From Ilex aquifolium (Eukaryota > Streptophyta > Magnoliopsida > Aquifoliales > Aquifoliaceae): 64,000 nucleotides of DNA. This document shows positions 33,022 through 45,545 of this stretch, piece after piece (within the stretch, counting starts at the first letter, position 1; every line of letters begins with the position of its first letter). Below the pieces are notes generated by a model, which was not told where the DNA came from, did not search any database, and saw only the letters and a list, made by a program, of their open reading frames with translations. The stretch lies in NCBI GenBank assembly GCA_951799425.1, contig OX637402.1, forward strand, positions 6,662,001 to 6,726,000, written 5' to 3'. A program made the translations under genes and the position numbers.

Positions 33022-34874
33022 TGATGAGCGCATAATATTGCATATTTGAAGGGCTCATTACATGCATTATAACTCAACTTTTGCATTTAAATACTTAGTG
33101 TTAGCCAAAATTGTCTATAATGTTGATATTTTGATGTTGCAACCTTTTATAGCTTAAATGATTGATTTTAGGACATTGCAACCTTGATGGATGTGTGGTG
33201 AAGGCATGGACACAATACATGAAGAATTGGAGGCTTAAAAGTGAAGAAATCAAGAAGGCATTGGTGCTTGGGAACAAGGGCACCAGCTGCAGCAACAATT
33301 GGAAGCACTGCCTCGGAATTCCTCCATTTTGACCATGATCTACTCAGAATTTGGAAAAGTTCAAAACATAAAAGTTGTAGATATGGGTGTCTTCTATTTG
33401 ATGTCACAATTTTAGCGCAATCCAACGGTTAGATCAAGAGTTATGCCGATTCTACCGAAGGTGGTCCAGTGCAGAAAAACAGTACCGGTACTCGGTACCG
33501 GTACCTAGTACCGGTACTCCGGACCTTCTGGTCGCGAAAACAGCCTGTAACTCAACTTTGAGGCTTTGGGGTCCCACCTACACTTCTCCCACGCCTATCC
33601 CAACATTTCCTTACACATTTACAGGCCTCCTACACTCAAGTGGAAGACTAAAAAGGCCAATGCATTAAAGGAGGAATGGGGGGAAGTGGGCTGCCAAGGC
33701 TATGATCTCCTAGCCTGTCAAAGCCATCCATTCAGCCCTCTCTTGATGGGAGCTCGTACACACAGCTAGGGGGGAGCCTCATGGACGGAAATGCAACTCT
33801 CTCACACCATTATATTCAGCATTCCATTCATTTGTAAAGGGTTGGCTACCTAAGCTTATGATTAGATATAGAAAGCTCCAAGGGGGAAGATGATGAATAG
33901 TGCTCAAAGTGCCGTTTTTGCATTTTTCTTCCACTCTTTCACTTGTAGTTTAATGTAAGAACCTTGTAAGCTTCATTTATTGTCTTTAATGTCATTCCTT
34001 TCAAGTTTATTGCAAGTTTACTTTCATGTTCTTCATTTCACCATTGTTATTTAAGTTTTCTTCATTTCAAGCTTTTATATTGGGTATTGCATATTTTTCC
34101 TTCATAGCTTTAGATTTCTTGTTGTAAGTTAAGTTTCATGCTCCATTTCTCTTCCATGTCCATCTACATTATGCTTGTCTTGCATTTTTAATATGAGTAG
34201 CTAGGATTTAAGTTGGTTAATCCAAGGGAAAATTCCTCTTGGGAATACCATTTTCAACTCTTCTTCATTCCTCCCTTTAGAGTCAAATGGTTCGGTTTGA
34301 CGGGGTTGAGAGTGGATGAGTTGGTGAGCCTTTGATATTCCGTAGGCCTAGTCACGGTTTATGCTTAGATACTCACCAATCTCGTCCCTAGCTTCCCCCG
34401 AATCAATCGTTCATTCATGCTCAATCGGAGGAAGGCTTTGAGTTGATTTGGTATTCCCATTGGAATGAACCCTTTGGATTAGCCAACACTTGCTTTATTT
34501 GCATTTTCATTTACAAACCAAACACAAAACTCAAACAAAAGATTTTACATTTTCTTTTCACTTTTGCAAAATCACTTTCACAAAACTCCCTTTCCTTCCC
34601 TGAGGAGACGACCTTGGAATATTTTCCAAGTAAAATACACGAACACAAAAGACTCCTTTCGATTGGGGAGCATTTTTGTGCATACACCGCATTTCATTTT
34701 CATCACATTTTGTTCATTCCACAATTCCATCCACCACCATTCCATTGTTGCCTAATCTTGTGCATCATCCGGAGGGAGAGTGACATTCCCCCATCACTAT
34801 AAGCCACATACACACATTGAGGGTGAGGGTGATGTTTAGGGGTTAGGGAATACAACACGGTTTTCATTCAATCA
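33022..34874 (+). mobile_element. Element F 3' LTR
   Basis: 1853 bp, same ends as the 5' LTR. Cassette at 33482-33517 with three palindromes. The terminal part (about 34528-34874) is strongly diverged from the 5' LTR while the rest is nearly identical. Followed by the right CATAT duplication. Confidence 0.93.
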
Positions 34875-35530
34875 CATATAACAACAGCTATCAGGCCAGT
34901 ATTGGAATGGCTCCTTATGAGGCATTGTATGGAAGACCATGTAGGTCCCCGACTTGTTGGTTCGAAGCGGGAGAAAGTAGTTTGTTTAGGCCAGAGATTG
35001 TTCGGGAGACTACGGAGAAAATTCAACTTATCCGGGAGAGACTACGCACGGCACAAAGTAGACAGAAAAACTATGCGGATTGAAGACGAAGACCTTTGGA
35101 ATTCCAAGAAGGGGACTATGTGTTCCTCAAAGTGTCACCCAAGAAGGGAGTGTTGAGATTCGCCAAGAAGGAAAAATTAGCTCCAAGGTATATCGGACCA
35201 TTCGAAGTGATTAAAGCGGTGGGCAAAGTGGCGTATCAACTTCGATTACCAGCTCAGTTGTCCGGAGTACATGACGTGTTCCACGTGTCAATGTTGAGAA
35301 AGTGTCAATCGGATACAACACACGTCGTAGATTTGGAGGATATTGAAGTTCAAGATGGAGTAACATATGAAGAACAACCGGTGAAGATTCTGGATACCAA
35401 AGAGAAGGTGCTCCGCAATAAAGTCATTCAATTGGTGAAAGTTTTATGGCAAAATCATGGGGTGGAGGAAGCTACTTGGGAACCCGAGCTGGAGATGCGA
35501 GAAAAGTACCCTAATTTGTTCGCTACTTAA
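34875..35530 (+). pseudogene. Tek-1 integrase C-terminal part and chromodomain (broken)
   Basis: Continues the pol cut at 27742 (AY, then NNSYQASIGMAPYEALYGRP). One in-frame stop, TGA at 35081-35083, stands where CGA (Arg) is expected, a likely deamination. The rest is open to TAA at 35528-35530: LEFQEGDYVFLKVSP, KLAPRYIGPFEV, LSGVHDVFHVSMLRKC, then a chromodomain (PVKILDTKEKVLRNK, VKVLWQNHGVEEATWEPE). The chromodomain is typical of Tekay-type chromoviruses and directs integration to marked chromatin in the wider family. Confidence 0.93.
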
Positions 35531-35558
35531 GGTAAGTTTCGAGGACGAAACTTTCTTT

Positions 35559-35570
35559 AAGGGGGGTGGA
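35559..35570 (+). promoter_or_regulatory. Polypurine tract (Tek-1)
   Basis: AAGGGGGGTGGA, one base before the 3' LTR start at 35572 and 29 bases after the pol stop. Confidence 0.85.
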
Positions 35571-35722
35571 TTGTAAACTCCCACATGTAACAGAACTTAT
35601 ACCAACTATGTTGATGTGCAAATGTATGTTGTATAAGTTTGGGTTGGTTTTCGAAGGGTTTGGAATGGAGTGGAAATGTGAAATGTGAATGCACAGGGCA
35701 ATTGGGGCAGATCAGGCAAAGC

Positions 35723-35788
35723 GTACCGGTACGCGTACCGGTACGCCGAACTCTAGTAGCCTTAGCGTACCGGTATGCGTACCGGTAC
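35723..35788. repeat. GTACCGGTAC cassette (Tek-1 3' LTR)
   Basis: Copies at 35723, 35735, 35767 (ending TAT) and 35779, paired 12 bases apart on each side of a spacer with GAACTCTAGTAGCCTTAGC. The 5' LTR has one on each side. Confidence 0.85.
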
Positions 35789-36744
35789 GGTTTGGCTGAC
35801 TTCCTGATTTTCTGATTTCCTCCTCTCCTGAGCTATCCCCAAGCTACCCTTTCATCCTTATTTGTCTCAAATAGTTGGGATGGTGTAGTAGACCCTATGG
35901 ATGGTGGTATGTTGGGTCTAGGAGGGGTCAAGCGATTAAGAATGTACATAGGCCTTGTATTTTAAAATTCTGGTAAATTTACTTTAATAGTATGATAAAT
36001 CATAAAATTAGATGTTTTTAGGATAAAACAACATTAAAAATGAATTCGGAACGTCTAAAAACCTTAGGGTGGTCATAGAGATCAAAATGGAGATAATTAG
36101 GGGCAAAATTGTAATTTCAAGGAAAAATGTAATTTTTGGCCCTGTGAACAGTAAAAATCGGGATTGGGCAGCCTTATAACACCATTTCCTTCCATTTTTC
36201 TCTCATTCTTTCACACCACTCTCAACCCACACCTCTTAGAACCCTAAAGGAAGATTAAGGGAAAAAGAAAAGGGAGGAAGAAGGTCTATAGAGCTTGGGT
36301 TAGCTTGGAAATCTTGGTTCAAGGTAGGGGTTTTCTTCCATTCTCTTGCATTGAGACTAGGGCATACATATATATACATTCGTTTGACTCTAAATCTTAT
36401 ATACTTGCTATGAAATTTTTGATTCTTGATATTTATGCAAATGTGGTCATGTTTTAAACAATGCTATGGTGGAATCACCATTAAAACTCTTTTCTTGGTC
36501 TCAAACCCTAGTTCTCAAGGAAAAGAGGTTTTTTTCTCTTGATTTTTCATTGATTCTTGAATTCAAAAACTTTAGTGCTTGAAATTGAACCACAAAATGA
36601 TATTTATGAGGATCTCTTGTATATTTTCTCACATTGTCTCTATTATGCTACTTTATGAGAAATTTGGAGATTTTTGGGAATTGGCTTGTTGTTTTTGAGA
36701 AATTGTGGATGTGGTATTTCTTATATGGTTGTTTTGATGAACAT

Positions 36745-36990
36745 GGATGAGAGGTTCCTTGTAAGGATGCTCACGCCAAAGAAACAAGACCTTGAGGGTG
36801 AGAGATTCCTTGTAAGGATGCTCATGCCAAAGAAACAATACCTTGAGGGTGAGAGGTTTCTTATAAGGATGCTCATGCCAAAAAAACAATACCTTGAGGG
36901 TGAGAGGTTCCTTGTAAGGATGCTCATCCAAAGAAACAATACCTTGAGGGTGAGAGGTTCCTTGTAAGGATGCTCATGCCAAAGAGAATA
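36745..36990. repeat. 51-bp minisatellite, about 4.8 units (Tek-1 3' LTR)
   Basis: Units begin at about 36745, 36796, 36847, 36898 and 36948; the fourth is one base short. One unit more than in the 5' LTR. Confidence 0.95.
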
Positions 36991-37640
36991 ATATTGTATC
37001 ATGTGTGGGTTATGGGTTACTTTCGGGAAAGTGTATGGCTCCATGCTGGTAATTGGTTTCACCTTTTCTTTTAACTTTACTGTTGTTCGTAAACTAGAGA
37101 TCTATTAAAATGTCCATGTTTTCCTTCAAAAGTTACATATGATAATTGCAAAATGAGACCAACTTGTTTTATATGTTTTCTAAACCTTGTTCGAGTTTGG
37201 GAGAATGTTGCTACAAAGCTTAGTGCTCACCCCCTACAAATAATATATTTTCAGATTATGGTTTGGAGGACGAGCTTAGAGTTGATGAGCCGGCACAATG
37301 GGAAGCTCCAATAGACGGGAACGTGGATCCCGAGATTGATGCCTAGAGCCACATGCTCTTAGATTCTAACTTAGGAAGTTTATTTTGAGACAATGTAATG
37401 TCTAATATTTTGGTTATTCAGCTGCAAACTCATAGTTGATTTTTGGGATGTAATTGTCCTATTTGGGCATATTCTTTTGGATGTAATGGTCATGGTTTGA
37501 CTTATTCTTTTGGAATGATGATGTAGATATTACGGTTGATGGAATGAAATTTTCTTTAATTATGGATCTTATTAGTTGCTCTCATGATGTGAATGGTTGT
37601 AAATAGTAATGCCGACCAATGTGGATTTTGGGGCGTTACA

Positions 37641-39705
37641 CCTTCACCTCTCCTTTTCATTTTAAGACCTCCCCTATACATTCTAACACTCTCTTATGAC
37701 CTCTACTCCACCCTGAACATATACTCCACTTGTAAACCACAATTTGAACCATCATGCCCAATTCATTTCCGAAATTGCAGTGTGATTTAAAATTTTCATG
37801 CATTCAGTGTACAAGGAATGGATTTCTAACTTTAACTATCAAAATGAACACCCAAAATGCAAGTTACATAACTAATAACACGGGCATCCCTAATTCATTT
37901 CAAATATCAAAAACTTGAGCCATATTCCCCTACTTTGCAAGCATAGAAGTCAATAATACATTGTTCAGATGTCTGAACTAAGCACACATGAGCAGTACCA
38001 TAGTCTTAAATACTAGTCTAAAGTATGCACCTACACGTTTATTTATGAACTCGTGTGTGTGTGAATTGGACAAATAATTTGAACACTTACGCAACAGAAT
38101 TCACATTTGAATGGCTAGCTAAATTCAGTTTCAATGGAAAACTCACCAAAAGTCACACTCACAATGAAATACACTCTAGTTATCTTGGCATGCATTCCAT
38201 GTGTACATGTGAGATGGAATCTTGTGCTCAAAACAAAATATGCTCACATGTAATCCAAAAATGAAGTTCATGTTATGAAAATGAAATGATTTTGGCATAA
38301 TCCCATGAAAAGAAAACTAGGGCATTGGGTGGTAAGACTAACTCATCATTTTCTTTGAACTTATGCATCTCCCATGCTTCACTAGATCACTTAGGACTTC
38401 GAAGGTTATAATGGGGCCTTAGGGTGATATTGAGGTAAAAGAAACGAAGGACATAGGATACAAAAAGGATTGTTCCAAGTGAAAGCCTTTTTATTTCAAG
38501 ACACTTCCCTTTTTATGGGATTTTTCATTCCATTCTTACACCTTCACCTCACTCTTTGTTTCTTTTCTTTATTTTCCTTAACATTTTCTCTTTCTTTTGA
38601 TCATTCTTTCTTCTTCTTACCCCCATTTCCTTCCTTTTCTTGAATTTTCATTCTTTTTCTAATGAACTCCTTGAGTTTCACTTCCATTCATCCCTTGCTC
38701 GATTTTCCACACCCTACTTCCTTTACTTTTACAATCACTCATTTTCAGCTTTTAGGAACAACCAACGTAAGGTAGATATTTCTCTTTTTCATCGGCTTAG
38801 TCAAATGTGTGGCATAGAAACGAATTTCAATTAGGCTCAATCACGGCACTAGGGATAATATTTTCACAAGAATAAGGCAAAGGCTCGAAATATTCAAAGA
38901 TGGCCTAAGATCACTTCCAGATACGCATGGGAGGGCATTGTATATACAAGACAACATTAGTCTACTACCCAAATGCACCTAGCCAAGACAAACATAATGA
39001 GATTATTGAATAAATTTTGACATTGAAAAATTGTTCTTTGAGTAATTGTAAGTTCCCTCTAATAAGGATTGGTACTAAAGCTCTCACGGGTCCTTACTCA
39101 TCTCCACTACTTATGTCAAGCCTAAAACATGAATCCAATCCGTAAATTGCTGAAATTACATATTCAAAGGTCACATACAGTTGAGTTCAAAAATCCATAC
39201 ATATGTGATACTCACGCATAGGATCAATTTCCATAGTATGCTCATGTGCTCAAAGTTCACAACAAAGATCAATATATCATCTAATCCACACACTCTTCAT
39301 GAGGGAATACAGATCAACATTCAGATATTTTTCATCAAAAATTTTCAAATTTTTCACATAATTTGCACTAATGTAAACAAAAATCTATATAATATGTGAA
39401 AGGTGAATTTTCACCCCAAAAATTGGTATTAACCACAATAATTCCCACAAACATTGGTGTAACATGCAAATGGTGCACCTCACCCCCCAACTTGATTCAT
39501 GCATTGTCCTCAATGCAACAAAAAGACATGATATGCAATGAAGGACAATAGAAAGATAAGTAGGGTTAGAGAACACCTCGCACTTGAGCTTCGACAAAAG
39601 CACCAATGTCTGAAAAACAAAGCTATACAACCAAGCAAAGTAAGTGACAAGAAATAAAAATAACATAAGTAAATAAAAGCAATTGTACAGTAGAAAACAT
39701 AGAAA
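37641..39705 (-). other. Ath-C 3' noncoding region
   Basis: Colinear with Ath-A 370-2388. It holds the hairpin/G-tract module (39472-39517) and a purine-rich tract on the minus strand (about 38560-38660). The sequence stops about where the palindrome cassette lies in Ath-A, D and E. No gene seen. Confidence 0.75.
39472..39517 (-). promoter_or_regulatory. Internal hairpin plus G6 tract (Ath-C)
   Basis: On the minus strand: perfect 7-bp stem TGCATTG/CAATGCA with loop AGGA (39500-39517), then TTGGGGGGTG (39481-39490) and GGTGCACC (39472-39479). Confidence 0.6.
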
Positions 39706-42700
39706 CTAGCTACTCTTCACTATTTCCGGATACACCGGATCAGTTAAATCCTCCTCCACCTCCTGTCCTTCAAAACCCTCAAAGAATGGCTTAAGTCTTT
39801 GGCCTTTGACCTTGAATGTCTGTCCATCCTTGGGGTTTGTGGCATCCACAACTCCGTTGGGGTAGGCCACCTTGACAAGATAAGGGCCATCCCAACGGGA
39901 TCAAAGTTTTCCTTGGAAAATGGATAGACGAGAGTTGTATAAAAACACTTTTTGCCCGGGCTCAAATGATTTCCTCACAATGGATTTATCATGAAAGATT
40001 TTGGTCCGTTCTTTTGAAATTTTGGAACTTTCATACACATCTCTTCTAATCTCTTCCAACTCATTCAGCTCTAACTTCCTTTGCTCTCCGGCCATTCTTA
40101 GATTTAAGTTCAAAGTCTTAATGGCCCAATAGGCCTTGTGTTCCATTTCGACCGGCAAATGATAGGCCTTTCCATAGACGAGCCGATAGGGAGACATGCC
40201 TAGAATAGTCTTGTAGGCAGTGTGGTAAGCCCATAGGGCATCGGTCAGTCTATTGGACCAATCCTTCCTATTATGGTTCACCGTTTTCTTTAAAATATTT
40301 TTGATCTCCCTATTGGCCAACTCGGCTTGGTCATTTTTCTGTGGGTGATATGTGGTGGATACCTTATGAGTGACGCCATATTTGAACATTAAAGATGCGA
40401 ATGACCTATTGCAGAAGTGTGATCCACCATCACTTATCATTGCACGAGGCATCCCAAACCTCGAAAAAATGTTTTCCTTCAAGAATTTGACCACGACCCG
40501 ATAGTCATTGGTCTTGGTTGGGATAGCCTCCACCCATTTGGACACATAGTCCACTGCCAGTAGAATGTATAGATAACCAAAAGACATAGGGAAGGGACCC
40601 ATGAAGTCGATGCCCCAACAATCAAATATTTCTATAACAAGTACAGGGGAGAGGGGCATCATGTTCCTTCGGGTCACAATACCCAAATGCTGGCATCTAT
40701 CACATTCCTTACAAAATGAAACACAGTCTTTGTTAAGTGATGGCCAGTAAAAACCTGATTGAAGAATTTTCGCCGACGTTTTCTTTTCTGAGAAGTGACC
40801 ACCACATGCTTGTGAATGGCAGAATGAAAGGATTTCCCGCTGTTCATTTTCTGGTACGCATCTCCACATGACTTGGTTAGGGCAGTACTTGAACAGATAC
40901 GGGTTGTCAAAGTAGAAATACTTGACATCCGCCATGAATCTTCTTCGATCCTCGGGGCTCCACTGTGGTGGTATTTGTCCTGTTTGCAAGATAATTACAT
41001 ATGTCAGCATACCAAGGACATACATAATGAATTGAAAGCAAGTGTTCATCTGGAAAGAAGTCTGGGATAGGAATGTTCTCATTATCCTCTTGCACCACTA
41101 ATCGAGATAAATGGTCCGCCACCACATTCTCCACTCCTTTCTTGTCTTTGATTGTAAGATTGAACTCTTGGAGTAAGAGGATCCACCTAATAAGTCTCGG
41201 TTTAGCATCCTGCTTAGACAACAAATACTTCAAAGTAGAGTGATCAGTGTAGACTACTATTGGTGAACCAATGATGTAAGAACAGAATTTATCTAATGCA
41301 AATACTACCGCTAGCAGCTCCTTTTCCGTGGTGGTATAATTCATTCGAGCTTCATTAAGAGTTTTGCTAGCATAGTATATTACATATGGTCTATTCTCCT
41401 CCCTTTGACTGAGCACTGCGCCGACCGCGTAATCACTCGCGTCGCACATAAGCTCAAAAGGTAAATCCCACTTGGGTGGTCGCATAATCGGAGGTGGAAC
41501 AAGCATGCTTTTGAGTTTTGAAAAAGATGCCTCACAACTATCCGACCACTCGAATGGGACATCCTTGGACAATAAAGTGGCCAAAGGTCGGGCCAATGCA
41601 CTGAAGTTTTTTATGAATCGACGATAAAAACCTGCATGGCCCAGAAACGACCTAATATCCTTAACGACTTTCGGCGTAGGGAGGTTGGAGATGGCCTCCA
41701 CCTTTGATTTGTCCACTTCTATCCTCTTTGCCGAAACAATGTGCCCAAGAACAATTCCTTGTGTCACCATGAAGTGACACTTCTCCCAATTCAAGACTAG
41801 GTTCTTCTCTTCACATCACTCCAAGACCTTTTCCAAAATTTCCAAACATCCATTAAAGGAATCCCCAAAGACCGAGAAGTCATCCATAAAAACTTCAACG
41901 ATCTTCTCCACCATATCACTGAAGATCCCTATCATGCAACGTTGAAAGGTTCCTAGGGCATTACATAGCCCAAAAGGTATGTGGCGGTATGCAAAGGTAC
42001 CGTAGGGGCAAGTGAAAGTGGTCTTCTCTTGGTCTTCCAATGCAATCTCTATTTGATTGTAGCCGGAGTATCCATCTAAAAAGCAATAGAATAGATGCCC
42101 CACTACTCGTTCCAACACTTGGTCGAGAAATGGCAATGGAAAATGGTCATTCCTTGTGCATAAATTGAGCTTGCGGTAGTCAATGCAAACTCTCCACCCA
42201 GTGATTACCCGTGTTGGAATAAGCTCGTTATCTTCATTTTCAACCACCATGACCCCTGATTTCTTGGGTACTACTTGCGTGGGGTTAACCCACTTACTAT
42301 CGGCAATCGAAAAAATAATGCCCACGTCAAGTAGTTTCAACACTTCGTCCCGCACCACCTCCTTCATGATGGGGTTCAACCTTCTTTGTGGTTGTTAGGA
42401 TGGTTTGGCGTCATCTTCAAGATAAATGCAGTGTGTGCAAATAAGGGGACTTATTCCTTTTATGTCAGTGATTGTCCAACTAATAGCCCCCTTATGTTTT
42501 CTCAACACTTTCAAAAGGTCTTCTTCTCGTTTGGTCTCCAAGGTTGAGCTAATCACCACAGGAAAAGTCTCGTCCTCTCCAAGATACACGTACTTCAAAT
42601 GGGTTGGCAGTGGCTTTAATTCCAAAACGGGATTCTTCTCTTTTGATGGAAAAATCTTCTTGTCATATATTGGGAGCTTCTCAAATGTAGGAGTCCATCT

Positions 42701-43751
42701 CTCTACCCATTTTACACTTTCAAATTCCTTTGGCCCATCAATCTCCTCTATATCAACAAATCCCTCCTCTTCCAACTTGCAAGTTCTCATTAACTCCAAG
42801 TGTTCCTCTATCAAGGTGTCAATCCGGTTAACCTCATGTACCTCCTCATCATCACCCAGTTGTTTATTCAAGTTGAACACGTTGAAATCCATAGACATGC
42901 TCCCGAAATTAAGCTTCATGAGACCATTCCTGCAATTAAGAATAGCATTAGATGTAGCAAGAAAAGGTCTACCAAATATAACAGGGATTTGGGAGCAAGG
43001 ATTAGCAACAGGGTGAGTTTCAAGCACAATGAAATTAACAGGAAAATAAAAGTTATCCACTTGAACCAAAACATCCTCAACCACTCCCTTTGGTGTTTGA
43101 ATGCTTCGATCAGCCAACTGAAGAGTGATTGAGGTTGGCTTCAACTCTTCAAGTTGGAGTTGCTTCTACACCGAGTAAGGTAGGAGATTAAAACTAGCCC
43201 CCAAGTCAAGCAATGCTTGCTCCACCTGGCAGTTTCCTATTATGATGGCAATGGTAGGACAGCCGGGGTCTTTAAACTTTGGCGGGGTGTTTGTCTTCAA
43301 GATTGAGCTCACTTGCTCGGTGAGGAATGCCTTTTTGCGGACATTGTGTTTCCTCTTCACTGTGCACAAATCCTTCAAGATCTTTGCACAAGAGGGAATT
43401 TGCTTAATGGCATCGAGGAGTGGAATGTTGATTTTCACCTACTCGAACATTTCAATTATATCAGAATAATTATCCACCTTGATGGGTGGCCTCAAATGAC
43501 TAGGAAATGGAGCAGGCATGGGGGAAATAAGCACACTATCATCAATCAATTTTTCTTGCTCAACTACCATACTTTCTTTCTTTTCACTCACCTCACCCTC
43601 TTCGGCATCACCCATGATCTCTTGTTCTATTGGCAATGTAGTTTTGGGTGAGACCTTTGGCACAATGGTCTTGTCAATTTGCTTGCCACTGCGAAATGTG
43701 GTGACCGCTTTGAGTTGCTCACAACTCGCATTAGAGGGTTCGAATTAAACA
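39706..43751 (-). pseudogene. Ath-C pol (broken)
   Basis: Protease (LDLGASFNLLPYSV, then a stop), RT ([18 protein letters not shown], intact catalytic FMDDFSVFG), RNase H ([31 protein letters not shown]) and integrase ([43 protein letters not shown]). Breaks include stops near 43439, 43169, 42395 and 41816, and a frameshift near 40982. The integrase keeps the usual first Asp, unlike Ath-E. HPQTNGQ is changed to HPQKNDQ. Nonfunctional. Confidence 0.92.
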
Positions 43752-45386
43752 AAGCAATGTTAACCTCTAGGGTTTTCTTGGGGTTGAGCGGAGAACTTCC
43801 CCTTCTCTTGTTGTGATGCCCCCATGGAATTAGTCAACTTTGTGAGTTGGGTCCGAATATCATTAAAAGCTGCGGCATTTTGATTGTTGATGGTAGTTTG
43901 ACTTTGAATGAAAGCATGAACCACATCCTCCAAATTCCTCTTATGGGGAGGTTGGAAGGTGGGAGGATTAGATGGTCCTTGTTGGGGAGAACTTTGGTGA
44001 TGTGGACCTTGGGAGAAATTTTGTGGGGGTGGATTCGATGAATACCCTTGCGGATTGGATCGGTAGTATTGGGAGCTAGACGCTTGCCCTTGGCCTTGGT
44101 ATTGATTTTGGTATTGACCTTGCTTAGGAGGCATGAGAGGTATGTGTGCATTTAAACCATGAGGAGTGGGGTTCTCATTTCTCCAACTAAAATTTGGGTG
44201 ATTGCTCCAACCCGGATTATACGTGTTTGAGTGAGGGGAGAATGATTGCCTTGTTTGGTTAAATGCATGGACTTGCTCGTGATACACTTCCTTAAGTGCC
44301 GGAATGTTGGGGCACTCCGATATGGAATGCTCCCCACTCTCACAAATTGAGCAAAACTCCTCGGCCCCTGAGACGTTGGACACCTCGTGTCTCCTATTGA
44401 CTTCAAGACTCAACTTTCCTTGACAATTTAGAAATTTTGGAAAACAAGTCTTCCCGGTCTCTCAAGTCATACATCCCTCCCCCTTGAGTTTGACTACCCC
44501 TTTGAGAAAAAGACCTTGGCACATCGGTGGGATTCGTAATGTTCCATGATTGTGCATTTTGTGCTAATGTGTCAAAATAGTCTAAAACCTCATCGGGGTC
44601 TTTGTTCAAAAAATCGCCATTGCACATCATATCAATGAATTGCCTATGGCTAGGTGTAATTCCCTCATAGAAGAAACTAACCACTTGCCACGATTCAAAG
44701 CCATGATGTGGGATGGATTGCAATAACTCCTTGTACCTCTCCTAACATTGATAGAATTTCACATTTGGCTTCTCCGAAAAATTTTGAATTTATTTTTTCA
44801 AAGCGGTGGTTCTATGAACCGAGAAAAATTTGTTTAAAAACTCGGAGAGCATTTGATTCCAAGATGTTATGGAGCGAGGTCTCAAGGCATACAACCATGA
44901 TTTGGCTCTATCTCTAAGGGAGAAAGGAAACAATTTTAAATGAGCTATGTCCTCCATAGCATAATTAGCATTGAAGGTTGCAACCACATCCTCAAATTCC
45001 CTTATGTGTAAGTAAGGGTTTTCCTTTTCAATTCCGTAGAATGTCGGAAGTAGTTGCAACATCCCAGGCTTAAATTGGAAGAGGTGAGCTTGGACCGGTA
45101 ATAGAATGCATGAGGGTGTGGTGCTACGTGTGGGTTGGAGGAACTCCTTCATTGACCTCGCCGAATGATCAATTTGGACATTGTTCCCTTCATTTCTAGG
45201 AGGGGGAAAATGCATTCGTGGATTGGGAACTCTAGGTTCTTCTCTTCCCCCACCCTTTTGCATGCTCAGGTTGGCATCCACATTCTCAAAATTGTCACCC
45301 GCATCCTCGGGTAAGTCTTGGTCAATGTTCATATTGGGGTCAAAAGGTTGTCTAACTAGTCGATTTTGTTTGTCCCGACCCCACAT
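43752..45386 (-). pseudogene. Ath-C gag (broken)
   Basis: Starts MWGRDKQNRLVRQPF (ATG 45384-45386). Capsid-like block [16 protein letters not shown] through FLNKFFSVHRTTALKK, then a stop. It resumes through a second stop in the QC/ERYKEL region, then SIPHHGFESWQVVSFFYEG, a frameshift near 44403, knuckle CSICESGEHSISEC and the Gln/Pro linker ending EKGKFSAQPQ. Same architecture as Ath-E gag without its N-terminal duplication. Confidence 0.9.
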
Positions 45387-45523
45387 GTAACAAAACTATC
45401 TACAATTGAAAATGCAAACAAACAAAAGTATGTACAAGGATCAACGTACCTCAGCCCATGATGAACATCATGGGACTTACCTCCGTTGTCCGGAAATTAC
45501 CTTCTCGATTCAACACTTTGCCT

Positions 45524-45541
45524 TCCCCGGTAACGGCGCAA
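45524..45541 (-). promoter_or_regulatory. Primer binding site, degraded tRNA-Asp (Ath-C)
   Basis: Reads TTGCGCCGTTACCGGGGA, two changes from the intact site. About 140 bases of leader lie between it and gag. Confidence 0.82.
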
Positions 45542-45545
45542 AAAA

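Larger units (their letters stand above)
27743..34874 (+). mobile_element. Element F: non-autonomous Athila-type LTR element
   Basis: Complete 7132-bp element flanked by CATAT (27738-27742 and 34875-34879). It has two 1853-bp LTRs, an intact tRNA-Asp PBS, one 341-codon ORF with three CCHC knuckles, a palindrome cassette, internal G-tract modules, a terminal hairpin and a PPT. There is no capsid, protease, RT or integrase, so it would depend on an autonomous Athila-type helper. sLTR-1 is a solo LTR of the same family. Confidence 0.93.
18878..37640 (+). mobile_element. Tek-1: Tekay/Del-type chromovirus, interrupted by element F
   Basis: LTRs at 18878-20848 and 35572-37640, tRNA-iMet-type PBS, duplicated gag-protease-partial RT, one complete but broken pol, chromodomain and PPT. 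Element F (27743-34874) interrupts its integrase. The bases flanking the LTRs are AGATT on the left and CCTTC on the right, so there is no target-site duplication. The left neighbour is LTR-Y and the right neighbour is the 3' region of Ath-C. This suggests that recombination between two Tek copies removed intervening DNA. Confidence 0.88.
35572..37640 (+). mobile_element. Tek-1 3' LTR
   Basis: 2069 bp, starts TGTAAACTCCCACATG and ends GGGGCGTTACA. It differs from the 5' LTR mainly by one extra minisatellite unit, two extra palindromes and a small insertion near 36098-36125, plus scattered substitutions. The right flank is CCTTC, with no match to the left flank AGATT. Confidence 0.92.
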
